Below, in pieces: positions 8,649 through 16,276 of a stretch of DNA of 64,000 bases. Origin of the DNA: FW021-bin31 sp964647485 (GTDB taxonomy: Bacteria > Bacteroidota > Bacteroidia > Chitinophagales > Chitinophagaceae); NCBI GenBank assembly GCA_964647485.1, contig CAZYHV010000017.1, positions 18,382 through 82,381 on the forward strand. The letters run 5' to 3'. A program made the translations under genes and the position numbers. Positions within the stretch are counted from its first letter, which is position 1; the number at the start of each line of letters is the position of its first letter. Below the pieces are notes generated by a model. The model was not told the DNA's origin. It did no database searches and saw nothing but the letters and a program-made list of their open reading frames with translations.

Positions 8649-9590
8649 ATGTCAAAAAGCATACTTCATTTCCTACTCCTTAAAAACATATACTACAAGT
8701 TAGCCGGATGTCTTATCCTTATCTTATTCAGCAGTTCAATTGGTCTGGCACAAGACACGATTTCCTTATATCCCAACGCCATTCCGAATTCAAAGCCGGT
8801 TTCTAATGAGGAATACAGTAATGAGAGTCATTCTGCAGTATTTAAAGTTTCCCGACCTGCTTTATCTATCTATCTTCCACAAAAAGAAAAGGCGAATGGT
8901 ACTGCAGTAATTATTTGTCCGGGTGGCGGATATCATGCATTGATGATGCAAAAAGAAGGTTATAGCATTGCGATGCGATTGGTAAAGAAAGGAATTGCGG
9001 CTTTTGTCTTAAAATACCGTCTACCTAATGAACGGACGATGAAAAATACGGCTATCGGCCCGTTGCAGGATGCCCAGCAAGCCATAAAAACAGTAAGAAT
9101 AAACGCCTCAAAATGGCATATAGATCCCGACAAAGTAGGAATCATGGGCTTTTCTGCCGGAGGACATGTGGCTTCTACCGCAGGGACTCATTTTAATCAG
9201 GCATATATCGACAATAAAGAAAAAACCAATCTCCGCCCTGATTTTATGGTTTTGGTTTATCCCGTAATTAGCATGACCGACCGTTTTGCCCACTTAGGTT
9301 CCAGAAAAAATCTTTTAGGGGCTCATCCTTCGGATTCACTGATCCAGAAGTTCTCTAATGAAAAACAGGTCACGGCAACCACACCTCCTGCTTTTATCGT
9401 ACAAGCGGAAGACGACAGCACAGTACAAGTAGAAAACAGCATCCGATTTTACCGGGCGATGCATCAGCATCGACTTCCTGTTGCACTACACATTTATCAA
9501 AAAGGGGGGCACGGATTCGGGAAATACCCGCCACGGGATTTATGGATGCAGGAATTGTTCTACTGGATGCACACCAATGGATGGATGTAA
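8649..9590 (+). CDS. Secreted alpha/beta-hydrolase esterase (acetylxylan-esterase/BD-FAE type)
   Basis: 313 residues with a signal peptide cut near residue 34 (IGLAQDTI). The oxyanion motif CPGGGYHALM is followed by the nucleophile elbow GFSAGG (Ser169), the acid in QAEDDSTVQ and the His in GGHGFG, so the triad is complete. The family removes acetyl or feruloyl groups from plant or microbial polysaccharides in the periplasm or outside. It is monocistronic between tRNA-Arg and ssrA. The precise ester is not predictable from sequence alone. Confidence 0.85.
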   Translation: MSKSILHFLLLKNIYYKLAGCLILILFSSSIGLAQDTISLYPNAIPNSKPVSNEEYSNESHSAVFKVSRPALSIYLPQKEKANGTAVIICPGGGYHALMMQKEGYSIAMRLVKKGIAAFVLKYRLPNERTMKNTAIGPLQDAQQAIKTVRINASKWHIDPDKVGIMGFSAGGHVASTAGTHFNQAYIDNKEKTNLRPDFMVLVYPVISMTDRFAHLGSRKNLLGAHPSDSLIQKFSNEKQVTATTPPAFIVQAEDDSTVQVENSIRFYRAMHQHRLPVALHIYQKGGHGFGKYPPRDLWMQELFYWMHTNGWM

Positions 9591-9648
9591 TAATACCCAT
9601 ATTCAAAAAACGGCTTAAAACTTTTATTTTTCAACCCGGAAAATTTTA

Positions 9649-9656
9649 TAACTTTG
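9649..9656 (+). promoter_or_regulatory. -7 promoter box for ssrA
   Basis: TAACTTTG, a match to TAnnTTTG, 38 bases before the tmRNA 5' end. A T-rich run (9621-9631) lies at the -33 distance. Confidence 0.6.
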
Positions 9657-9694
9657 CATAAAGAAGTTCTTTATTATAGTCATCATTTGCTATT

Positions 9695-10084
9695 GGGGCC
9701 GACTGGTTTTGACAGCATGATCTTAGGTAAGTAAGCATGTCGTGCGTTGTGTATGTTGCACGTTAATCTGAATACTCAACATTTTATCTGGCAATAATAA
9801 TTATGCCATGGCTGCCTAGTCTTTAGAGACTGGAATGTCATTTATGTCCGAAGCGGTCTACGCCTGTCTGACCTCTTCCGACCGCTTGTCAGTAGCTGAC
9901 AAGCCACTCGATCGACAGGATAGGAATCTATAGCGCTGCGAATAGCTTCCGAAAGCTAGCAGATAAGGATAAAGATGGTTGGTTATCTCCCTGCTTTATC
10001 TCGAAAATAAATAGCTAACTATGCATGTAGAAAGCTTATGGAAGACGTGTTTGGACGTGGGTTCGAATCCCACCGGCTCCACCA
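9695..10084 (+). ncRNA. ssrA: Transfer-messenger RNA (tmRNA)
   Basis: The 5' end GGGGCCGACTGGTTTTGACA and the 3' tRNA-like end (T arm GTGGGTTCGAATCCCAC, then CGGCTCCACCA) are diagnostic, and the acceptor arms GGGGCCG/CGGCTCC pair. The tag ORF at 9790-9819 reads (A)GNNNYAMAA then TAG. The body contains the expected GC-rich pseudoknot region. It rescues stalled ribosomes with SmpB and tags the nascent chain for proteolysis. The 3' end doubles as the attachment site of the element that follows; CCA is encoded and the gene is intact. Confidence 0.97.
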
Positions 10085-10090
10085 TAAACC
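10070..10090. repeat. attL: direct repeat in the ssrA 3' end
   Basis: A 21-base block beginning CCACCGGCTCC and ending ATAAACC is repeated exactly at 16277-16297. After two mismatched bases the match continues with ATGTTTAT. It covers the last bases of ssrA plus the first bases downstream, the usual core of tmRNA-targeting tyrosine integrases. Confidence 0.9.
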
Positions 10091-10115
10091 CTATGTTTAT
10101 AAAGGTTTCAGACTA

Positions 10116-10136
10116 TCTACACACACTTTTACACAC
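10116..10136. other. Candidate integrase arm-type sites, left end
   Basis: TCTACACAC (10116-10124) and TTTACACAC (10128-10136) lie 26-46 bases inside attL. The same two nonamers occur near the right end, which suggests arm-site binding by the integrase or Xis. Confidence 0.5.
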
Positions 10137-10164
10137 ATTATTTGCCTTTTTGGTACATTTTTAA

Positions 10165-10197
10165 GTAAAAAAAAGGTGCAACAATAACGCTGCACCT
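10165..10197 (-). terminator. Intrinsic terminator of the element operon
   Basis: On the minus strand AGGTGCA, a 10-base loop and TGCACCT are followed by a run of eight T residues. It lies just after the last gene of the leftward operon and keeps its transcription out of ssrA. Confidence 0.85.
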
Positions 10198-10231
10198 CTG
10201 CCCTACTTAACCGGCTTTGTAGGGGGTATCT

Positions 10232-10918
10232 TTATTCGATAACGCTAACCGCTCGCTCGTTAAACTTCGGTTTCAAACTTTCGCTGTCGAATTCAAAGAA
10301 GCCAGCCATTAATGGCACTTTGGGTGCTATGGCAAGGATAGTGCCGTTAACCTCTTTATATTGGATATTGCTGTTACTGTCAATGATAGAATAAAGCCTA
10401 TCAATATCCTTTTGCATTCGCCGGCAAAGTGTAAACGCTTCGGCTTGCGCTTCGGTTTCGATAACATCCGTGCAAACTTTTTTTATCCTCTCCAGCTTAG
10501 GTTCAGGCTTTCCATTTTTGATAATAACATCATTCAAATGAACATCAATAGAACTACCAAAAGTAGGCGAAGTGGATAGGTCGTCATCAGCTGCCAGCAT
10601 CTCATTTATAGCCTCTTTTAAAGGCTCTAAAGCCTTATCCACTCCCTGCATCAGCGTTAAACGTAACGTCTTATTTTTCAAGGTTTTAATATCGTCCTCT
10701 GCTTGCTTTTGATAGGCATCAAAGATACTTTTGCCTTTATCTTTTATCAGTCGATTAAATACCGATTGTGAGAATTTAGGTACGCTTTCTAAATCGTTGT
10801 AAGCCTCTATTACCGCATCAATCAGCGGTATCAGCTCCTTGTTAATAAGACGCTGCGCATCTTGGTAGCCACTCTCATCAAAGAATAATTCCTTTCCAAT
10901 TAAATTTTTACTTTCCAT
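10232..10918 (-). CDS. Uncharacterised element protein, 228 aa
   Basis: I do not recognise a family. The protein is soluble, charged and mostly helical by composition (for example LINKELIPLIDAVIEAYNDL and KALEPLKEAINEML), with no signal peptide, membrane segment or cysteine pair. It is the last gene of the leftward operon and overlaps the end of the preceding 106-aa gene by 11 bases, so translation of the two is probably coupled. In compact elements this position often holds cargo or, in satellites, a capsid- or packaging-interfering gene; nothing in the sequence proves either. Confidence 0.75.
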   Translation of the reverse strand: MESKNLIGKELFFDESGYQDAQRLINKELIPLIDAVIEAYNDLESVPKFSQSVFNRLIKDKGKSIFDAYQKQAEDDIKTLKNKTLRLTLMQGVDKALEPLKEAINEMLAADDDLSTSPTFGSSIDVHLNDVIIKNGKPEPKLERIKKVCTDVIETEAQAEAFTLCRRMQKDIDRLYSIIDSNSNIQYKEVNGTILAIAPKVPLMAGFFEFDSESLKPKFNERAVSVIE

Positions 10919-11228
10919 TTCTATCTATTTTTTTTGGTTTTAAAATTTTCTTTTTGTCCTGCATCATTTCGTTAATGAAATCATTATCCGATTTTTCTGT
11001 TTCCTCTCCCTTCCGCTCCTTTAATATCTCCTTCATGGTAGGCGATAACTTCCTTAAATCCGGGTCATCTGTTACATCTAATGGATTTTTCTTTTCAGGC
11101 TCATCATGCTTTGGATTCTCCGGTTCAGGATTCTGTTTTTGATTGTTCAACTTATCCAGTTCGGATTTTAAACTTTCTTGTTGCCGCTGTATTTTTTTAG
11201 CCCAGCTTGGCATTGTTTCGTTACTCAT
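10908..11228 (-). CDS. Uncharacterised charged element protein, 106 aa
   Basis: Strongly charged, with a coiled-coil-prone start (AKKIQRQQESLKSELDKLNN), then a Pro/Glu/Lys linker (PEPENPKHDEPEKKNPLD) and a basic tail (KKILKPKKIDRNGK). Such a layout is typical of small scaffolding or adaptor proteins, but no family is recognised. Its 3' end overlaps the 228-aa gene by 11 bases, and it starts 29 bases after the stop of the 91-aa gene. Confidence 0.75.
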   Translation of the reverse strand: MSNETMPSWAKKIQRQQESLKSELDKLNNQKQNPEPENPKHDEPEKKNPLDVTDDPDLRKLSPTMKEILKERKGEETEKSDNDFINEMMQDKKKILKPKKIDRNGK

Positions 11229-11257
11229 TTTGATTATATTTATTAGTGAAAAAATAC

Positions 11258-11533
11258 TTATCGCATCCGTTGTATCTGTTTGTGAAGCTCCTCATAAAAC
11301 TGCGGAGTACCTTCTTCCGTATGGCTGCTAACGATAAGACCAGCCGTAAAAAATAATCCTCCGGCATCCTTTTCTTTTGCTGTTAGAAGTCCATTAGATA
11401 GCCTACCCATAAACGATAGATACCTACTTTTCAGGTCTTCGATTGATAACTCTTTAGTCAGCTTCTTAACCGTGTAGCTGTCGCCTTTCTGCATCGCTTT
11501 TAATAGCTGTTTTTTCTTCTGTAAATTCTCCAT
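11258..11533 (-). CDS. Uncharacterised element protein, 91 aa
   Basis: Small, mixed-charge protein beginning MENLQKKKQLLKAMQKGDSY and ending EELHKQIQRMR, with a central hydrophobic stretch (DAGGLFFTAGLIVSSH) too polar for a membrane helix. No family recognised. It sits 11 bases after the stop of the AT-hook-like protein gene, in the same operon. Confidence 0.7.
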   Translation of the reverse strand: MENLQKKKQLLKAMQKGDSYTVKKLTKELSIEDLKSRYLSFMGRLSNGLLTAKEKDAGGLFFTAGLIVSSHTEEGTPQFYEELHKQIQRMR

Positions 11534-11544
11534 TTTATTAAATT

Positions 11545-11865
11545 TTAATTTTCGATTTTCTTTATTAATACGCCTGCCAATATTTCTACTTCGGTGTCTG
11601 TCATGGATTCAATATCTAAATTGATATTATTATCGTTCTGCGTTTGTTTCGGTAAAACATAAGAGAGTAACCTCTCGTATATTCTTAAACGTTCGTATGG
11701 TTCGAGCTCTGCCATATCTTTTTGTATTTGCGCCCTATTGTCATTCAGCATATCAGATACAAAGGTTCTCAAATCAGACGTTACCTTGTTAGGCGTTCCC
11801 TTTTTCCGTCCGCCTGTTTTTCTCGTTCCTTTTGGTCTCCCTACCTTATTTTTTTCAGTACTCAT
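11545..11865 (-). CDS. Small protein with basic RPKG/GRKKGTPNK leader, terminase-small-subunit- or DUF5681-like
   Basis: 106 residues. The first 30 are an AT-hook-like basic stretch (VGRPKGTRKTGGRKKGTPNK) followed by a helical region (LRTFVSDMLNDNRAQIQKDM, then YERLRIYERLLSYVLPKQ). Similar leaders are seen on phage and satellite proteins, including some small terminase subunits and DUF5681 proteins. This makes DNA binding likely and a packaging-redirecting role possible. The assignment rests on motif resemblance only. It lies 45 bases downstream of the primase-like gene. Confidence 0.6.
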   Translation of the reverse strand: MSTEKNKVGRPKGTRKTGGRKKGTPNKVTSDLRTFVSDMLNDNRAQIQKDMAELEPYERLRIYERLLSYVLPKQTQNDNNINLDIESMTDTEVEILAGVLIKKIEN

Positions 11866-11910
11866 ATTTTCTACTTTTTTCTACTTTAGAAATTATTTAG
11901 CCGTGTCTAA

Positions 11911-13182
11911 TTATAATGTTTCTTTTTGGTATTCTATTTCAAATTTTATCCCTTTCTCTGCAAACAGGTCGATAACTCTATTTGCATCGCTCACGAACTT
12001 TTTGCTTGGTTTAATTCCTTTGTTGTGTGCATGGTTTAGTGCTGCCCACTTGTCCGTTGGGTCGTATGTTAAAGGTTCGTCCCAGCTTGCTGGGTAATCG
12101 GGTTTTTTATCGGATTTTCTAACATCTTTTACATCAAAATTTATAAGATAATCCGCAAGGTCGTAGCCCTCGTTTAAGTCATCGGGGTTTGCGTTCCTCT
12201 CCAAATAATCAGAAACTAAAAACCGTGTGCCTTGTAATTGGCTTTGTAGCTCATTCGCTTTCTTCTGCCACTTATCAAAGCCTTTCAAATCAGGAAATAA
12301 AAAGACGGTTCTACCTCTCAAGGATTCGCATTTTTCAGGATTCAAACCGTTTAATTGCCCGCAAGCAAGCCAAATGAATTGAGGCAAATAAATAGACGCA
12401 ATACAAGCCGTTTTCTCCGATTCTACGACCGCAATAGGTAAATCATTACCTTTTATTAAATGTTCGCCAAATAGGCACTGTTTTAGGCTATAATTATCAA
12501 TATTCAATACTTTGTGTACCCATGTTATTCGATTAAAAGGTTTCTTTATTCTGTGTCCGTTGGTATCGTATTGCATTATCTTTCCCGCTCTAACATTCCC
12601 TTCAATGTCAATCTGCCAAAATACGGTACTTCCTTCCCATTTCTTAGACGTTCCGATTTTATAGGTATCAATTATTTTATTTGTGGTTTCCTCTCCAAAT
12701 AAGCCGTTTAAATAACCTATGAAGGTGTTTTTGTCGTAATCGGATAAGCTCTTTTTAAAAATACTCTTATCAATAAAAAACGCTCTTTTGCTCTGCATAC
12801 CGTGCGTACCGTGCGTACTCTGCGTACCGTGCGTACTATACGTATTTTGCGTACCTTGCGTACTCTCCCCTTTTGGTACGCACTTACTATTTATAAACTT
12901 GTCAAACGTAGTACTGTCATGGGTTTTAGGGTGTTTTGGGGGTGCGTACTTTGGTACGCACTGTACGCACTTATCAGGATTATCTTTAAAATACTGCGAG
13001 GGTGTGTAATGGTAACCACAATTATTTTCCCTATTGCAGCGTCCTACATCAGGGTTTAAATACTCTCCAGTCTCTGTATCAATATATCTACTAAAGGTCT
13101 TTTCTCTGCTTTGGCAAGCGGGGCATTTATACCTGCTTTTCATTCCTTTGTAGGGTTCTAATATGTATTTGTAGCTATTCAT
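11911..13182 (-). CDS. Zinc-finger/Toprim primase-like replication protein (DUF6371-like)
   Basis: 423 residues. The N-terminal zinc ribbon (YKCPACQSREKTF at about 18-30, then VGRCNRENNCGYHYTP) resembles CHC2-type primase fingers. A Toprim-like core follows in the second half (IAVVESEKTACIASIY, then TVFLFPDLKGFDKW with acidic metal ligands). Between them, at about residues 70-130, is a low-complexity tract rich in Thr, His, Gln and Gly (STHGTQSTHGTHG). Its DNA is a 9-base-period array of the iteron TGCGTAC. The gene probably primes replication with the ATPase encoded upstream. The iteron-derived insert is absent from what is expected of a primase. Confidence 0.8.
   Translation of the reverse strand: MNSYKYILEPYKGMKSRYKCPACQSREKTFSRYIDTETGEYLNPDVGRCNRENNCGYHYTPSQYFKDNPDKCVQCVPKYAPPKHPKTHDSTTFDKFINSKCVPKGESTQGTQNTYSTHGTQSTHGTHGMQSKRAFFIDKSIFKKSLSDYDKNTFIGYLNGLFGEETTNKIIDTYKIGTSKKWEGSTVFWQIDIEGNVRAGKIMQYDTNGHRIKKPFNRITWVHKVLNIDNYSLKQCLFGEHLIKGNDLPIAVVESEKTACIASIYLPQFIWLACGQLNGLNPEKCESLRGRTVFLFPDLKGFDKWQKKANELQSQLQGTRFLVSDYLERNANPDDLNEGYDLADYLINFDVKDVRKSDKKPDYPASWDEPLTYDPTDKWAALNHAHNKGIKPSKKFVSDANRVIDLFAEKGIKFEIEYQKETL
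12803..12969. repeat. Intragenic iteron array (GTACGCA/TGCGTAC) inside the primase-like gene
   Basis: Ten exact copies of the heptamer in either orientation. TGCGTAC starts at 12803, 12812, 12821, 12830, 12848 and 12857 (a 9-base period, with the position at 12839 degenerate) and at 12943. GTACGCA starts at 12876, 12954 and 12963. The 9-base period keeps the reading frame and yields the repeated THG/TQS residues. Confidence 0.9.
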
Positions 13183-13201
13183 TTTTGATAAATTTTAGGT
13201 G

Positions 13202-13264
13202 GTACGCACTGCGTACGCACTTACGCAGTGTACGCACGGTACGCATAGTACGCACCAGTACGCA
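13202..13264. repeat. Intergenic iteron array, candidate origin or operator
   Basis: GTACGCA starts at 13202, 13213, 13230, 13239, 13248 and 13258, with one degenerate copy at 13222. An overlapping inverted copy (TGCGTAC) starts at 13210. Spacing of 9-11 bases puts the copies on one DNA face. The array fills the gap between the ATPase stop and the primase-like start codon, so it could be a replication origin, an operator, or both. Confidence 0.85.
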
Positions 13265-13265
13265 C

Positions 13266-14342
13266 TTATTTTTTTAGCCATTTCCTTACCGCTCCTTCAC
13301 TCACTCCCATTTGTCGGGCTATTTCTCTACCGGAAATCCCTTTGTCGCTTAATCCTTTGGCTTCACTTATCCGGTCTTGTCGTTCTTTTTCGGTGTATTC
13401 CTTTAAATGCTCCGATTCGTAGCCAAAGCCTAAAAACTCAAAGCCTAAAAAGTTATCCGGTTTATTTAATTGACAAGTGCAAACATTATCAGTGCCGTAA
13501 ATTAGCTCTGTATTTCGGGGTTTTAATTGTTTGATATAACGAATTGCGTTATCCCTTGCGCTTTCTCCAATAGCAAATACAGTGTCGCAAAAATTGTATA
13601 GCATTTTGCTACCCTGTAAATCATTCCTACTTATTGGCTTTGATAAATCCCTTTTCGGTGTGTGTGCAAGTGCAAGGATTGAAAGGTTGTATTTACTTTT
13701 AAGTGCCTTTAGTTGCTTCATTAAGGGTAAAGCATCTTTAGCCCTTTCGGTTTCGCTCCTTAGATAGGTTAAGTTATCAATGATTATAACCTTTGCGCCG
13801 GTTTCCTGTATTGATAATTCAAGGGAACTATTTAGGTAGCTTTCAAAAGATTGTCCTTCCGGTATTTCAGCATCAGGGTTTATTTCTACTCTGTAAAAAT
13901 TATCATTAAAATGATAGTGGTTTGCGTAATCATTTGAGTACCGTTTTTCAAACATTTTGTCGGTTAACTCCAAATCAAAACACAATACCTTTTGAGCTTT
14001 AGCCGTGTTCTTAAATCCCTGTATAGGTTTTCCGGTGCTTATACTCTCTCCTATTTGTACCGATAAAATAGACTTACCTAAACCACTATCCGCAAACAAT
14101 ATACAAAGCTCGTTTTCACTCCAAAAAGCATCAAATAACATATTAGGTATATCCCTGTTTTTTGCCTCCTTAATCCATTGGTTAGCTGTTTTTACAGAAA
14201 ATAAACCTTTTGTTTGCTTAGCCTTTTCAGCTACCTTTTGCAGTCGCTTAATTTCTCCTTTGATACCTTCGGGGGTAATTCCTTTATTTTCGTTATCTTT
14301 GGGCTTGAAATTATTGTTAAGCCCGTTATTCGTTTTACTCAT
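13266..14342 (-). CDS. RepA-like AAA/RecA-fold ATPase with C-terminal HTH
   Basis: 358 residues. Walker A is LFADSGLGKSILSVQIG at about 80-96 and Walker B is VIIIDNLTYL at about 184, with the sensor-like LALAHTPKRD after it. This resembles hexameric plasmid RepA/DnaB-type helicases. The C-terminus carries a helix-turn-helix (LSDKGISGREIARQMGVSEG, then AVRKWLKK) that could bind the adjacent iterons. It is followed by the iteron array and the primase-like gene, forming a helicase-primase pair. The extreme N-terminus is Asn/Lys rich. Confidence 0.85.
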   Translation of the reverse strand: MSKTNNGLNNNFKPKDNENKGITPEGIKGEIKRLQKVAEKAKQTKGLFSVKTANQWIKEAKNRDIPNMLFDAFWSENELCILFADSGLGKSILSVQIGESISTGKPIQGFKNTAKAQKVLCFDLELTDKMFEKRYSNDYANHYHFNDNFYRVEINPDAEIPEGQSFESYLNSSLELSIQETGAKVIIIDNLTYLRSETERAKDALPLMKQLKALKSKYNLSILALAHTPKRDLSKPISRNDLQGSKMLYNFCDTVFAIGESARDNAIRYIKQLKPRNTELIYGTDNVCTCQLNKPDNFLGFEFLGFGYESEHLKEYTEKERQDRISEAKGLSDKGISGREIARQMGVSEGAVRKWLKK

Positions 14343-14356
14343 AATAGCGGGCTTTT

Positions 14357-14611
14357 TTATTTTTTCAATGCTTTTTTAACTTCCTCCACATCGAACACAA
14401 TCTTACGTCCGTGTTGAATATATGGCACTTTTCCGCTACTCTTTATTTTTTGAGCGGTAACGCTCGAACAATTAAGGTAAGAGGCTAAACCGCCTATACC
14501 GTAAAGGTATTGTTTTTCGGGTTCGGGGGTTTGTGGGGTGGATTCTTCTCCGCGAAGTAAGGCTTTAAATTCGCTTATCGTTAAGTCGGCTATTTTGGTA
14601 TTTTCATTCAT
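14357..14611 (-). CDS. Excisionase/HTH_17-type DNA-binding protein
   Basis: 84 residues. The C-terminal half is a winged-helix MerR/Xis-like domain (GGLASYLNCSSVTAQKIKSS, then GKVPYIQHGRKIVFDVEEVK). This class accompanies integrases in Bacteroidota mobile elements, where it directs excision or regulates the operon. It starts about 200 bases downstream of int and ends 14 bases before the RepA-like gene, so it heads the replication operon. Confidence 0.82.
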   Translation of the reverse strand: MNENTKIADLTISEFKALLRGEESTPQTPEPEKQYLYGIGGLASYLNCSSVTAQKIKSSGKVPYIQHGRKIVFDVEEVKKALKK

Positions 14612-14709
14612 GGAAATTCTTTTGAGGTTTTAAAAGAAGTGTCTTTGTTTTAAGCAAAAACAACTTTCTTTTTTTTTCTCAAAAAAACTGCTGCGTGTTA
14701 GTTTCACGC

Positions 14710-14742
14710 AAAAAAAGGAGGGTGCGACAGTCGGGTCGCACC
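14710..14742 (-). terminator. Intrinsic terminator after the integrase gene
   Basis: On the minus strand GGTGCGAC, a 6-base loop and GTCGCACC are followed by CTCC and a run of seven T residues. It separates int from the xis-like gene, so the replication operon needs its own promoter in 14612-14709, where no clean TAnnTTTG is visible. Confidence 0.8.
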
Positions 14743-14813
14743 ACAAAGATAAGTGTTATTTATTAAACTTTATATTAATTAGGTGGTAAGTTATCAACAG
14801 GCTGTGAATAGCA

Positions 14814-16127
14814 TTATTTATCTTCTAATATGTCAGTCATTGAAAAGTCATCCCACCGCTGCATTTCCTGCTTTTTCAGGTCGTTGACAATTTCCATATA
14901 CGGACGCATTACCTCAAACTTTTTGTGTCCTGTCCACTTCATAACTACCTCTGCGGGTATGCCCATTGTAAGGCAGTTTGTTACAAACGTACGCCGTCCT
15001 GCGTGTGTTCCTATCAGGGCGTATTTAGGGTATGTTTCTTCAATCCTTTTACTGCCGGAATAGTGTACTTTGGTAACCGGCTCAATGATCCCCGCAATAC
15101 GGCAAATCTCTTTTAGGTAGTCGTTCATTTTTTGGTTGCTTATTACCGGCAAAGCCTTGCCGCCTTTAAAGGGTATAGCATCGTACTTGTCCAGTATTTC
15201 CCTTGCATACTTATTAAGCTCAATTTCTAAACGGTCGCCTGTTTTTTGGGTTGTAACTACGATTTTATCGGGTTGTACATCCGTCTTTTTCAGGTTGTAA
15301 GTATCGGAATAGCGAAGTCCGGTGAAGCATTGGAAACAAAACACATCTCTTACCTGCTTATGTTTTACGGTCTTAAATGGATAGTGGTAAAGTTGTTGCA
15401 ACTCCCGCCACGTTAAGAATATAATAGTCCTATTCGCTCCGCTCGTACCTTTTAGCTTCGGTCTGTATTTTATCGTTTTAGTGTCTTTGTAGTAATCATT
15501 CAAATAGCACCAGTTTAAAAACTCCCTCACAAACTTTAAGTCCTTCTTTATAGTGGTGTTTCTTAGTCCTTTTTCGTGTAGGTAGTCTATAAAGCTATTT
15601 ATCATATCGGTATCAATATCTTTTAGCTTTTTAGAGGGGTTGTAAGCCACTAAATGCCGGTGTATAGTCCTATGCTTTTTGTAGGTACTTATTGTCCAGT
15701 TATTGGCTTTCCCTCGTTGCTCTGTAAATAGGTTGTACGCATCATTAACGGTAATTTCATCCGGCAATAGCTTTTTTTCTTTTGCCGGTATTTTATCTAA
15801 AGCTATGTTTATATCCTGCTTTGTAGGGGTTGTGCCTTTGGCTTCACATAAATAAAACAGGTCATTTACTTTGGTGTAAAGGTTAGAAAGGACGGTATTT
15901 ATTTCGGTTGCTGTCCTGCCAGCCTTATTTTTTGCCCTTGCCTTTACCTTTTCTTTATCAGCATCCCATTTTTTAAAATCTATTCGCTGTCCGGTGGTCG
16001 TTTTAATTCGTTTACCCTGCCATGCTATATTTATCAGGATAGGTACATTTTTAACTCTTACCTCTCCGGTTTTCCGGTTTTTGCGTTGCTCAAGCAAAAA
16101 GGATATGCTACGTTTTATCTGTTTCAT
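14814..16127 (-). CDS. int: Tyrosine recombinase/integrase of the ssrA element
   Basis: 437 residues. An N-terminal arm-binding domain (ISFLLEQRKNRKTGEVRVKN and onward) and a SAM-like core-binding domain (about 115-215) precede the catalytic domain. Catalytic residues visible are Arg in CFTGLRYSDTYNL, the HAGR box in THAGRRTFVTN, His in WTGHKK and the Tyr nucleophile in MRPYMEIV. It integrates the element at the ssrA 3' end and is encoded beside attR, reading inward. Candidate arm sites overlap its promoter region, which could allow autoregulation. It appears intact. Confidence 0.95.
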   Translation of the reverse strand: MKQIKRSISFLLEQRKNRKTGEVRVKNVPILINIAWQGKRIKTTTGQRIDFKKWDADKEKVKARAKNKAGRTATEINTVLSNLYTKVNDLFYLCEAKGTTPTKQDINIALDKIPAKEKKLLPDEITVNDAYNLFTEQRGKANNWTISTYKKHRTIHRHLVAYNPSKKLKDIDTDMINSFIDYLHEKGLRNTTIKKDLKFVREFLNWCYLNDYYKDTKTIKYRPKLKGTSGANRTIIFLTWRELQQLYHYPFKTVKHKQVRDVFCFQCFTGLRYSDTYNLKKTDVQPDKIVVTTQKTGDRLEIELNKYAREILDKYDAIPFKGGKALPVISNQKMNDYLKEICRIAGIIEPVTKVHYSGSKRIEETYPKYALIGTHAGRRTFVTNCLTMGIPAEVVMKWTGHKKFEVMRPYMEIVNDLKKQEMQRWDDFSMTDILEDK

Positions 16128-16131
16128 TTTC

Positions 16132-16167
16132 GTGTGTAGATTTTAAATACAACACGAATTTACACAC
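16132..16167. other. Candidate integrase arm-type sites, right end
   Basis: GTGTGTAGA (16132-16140, the inverse of TCTACACAC) and TTTACACAC (16159-16167) match the pair found inside attL. They sit immediately upstream of the integrase start codon. Confidence 0.5.
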
Positions 16168-16276
16168 GTTTTTTGGTTTATCCTAATTTATTTTAATTAT
16201 CTTTGTTTTTGTAAAACCTTTATAGGTAGGCATTTTGTTAGCTTTGTTGAATTGTAGTAAAGTGTAGGATATAGAG

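Noticed and set aside
12803..12863. Regular short repeats considered as a CRISPR array
   Set aside because: The unit is 7 bases at a 9-base period inside an open reading frame; there are no 25-40-base repeats or unique spacers and no cas genes.
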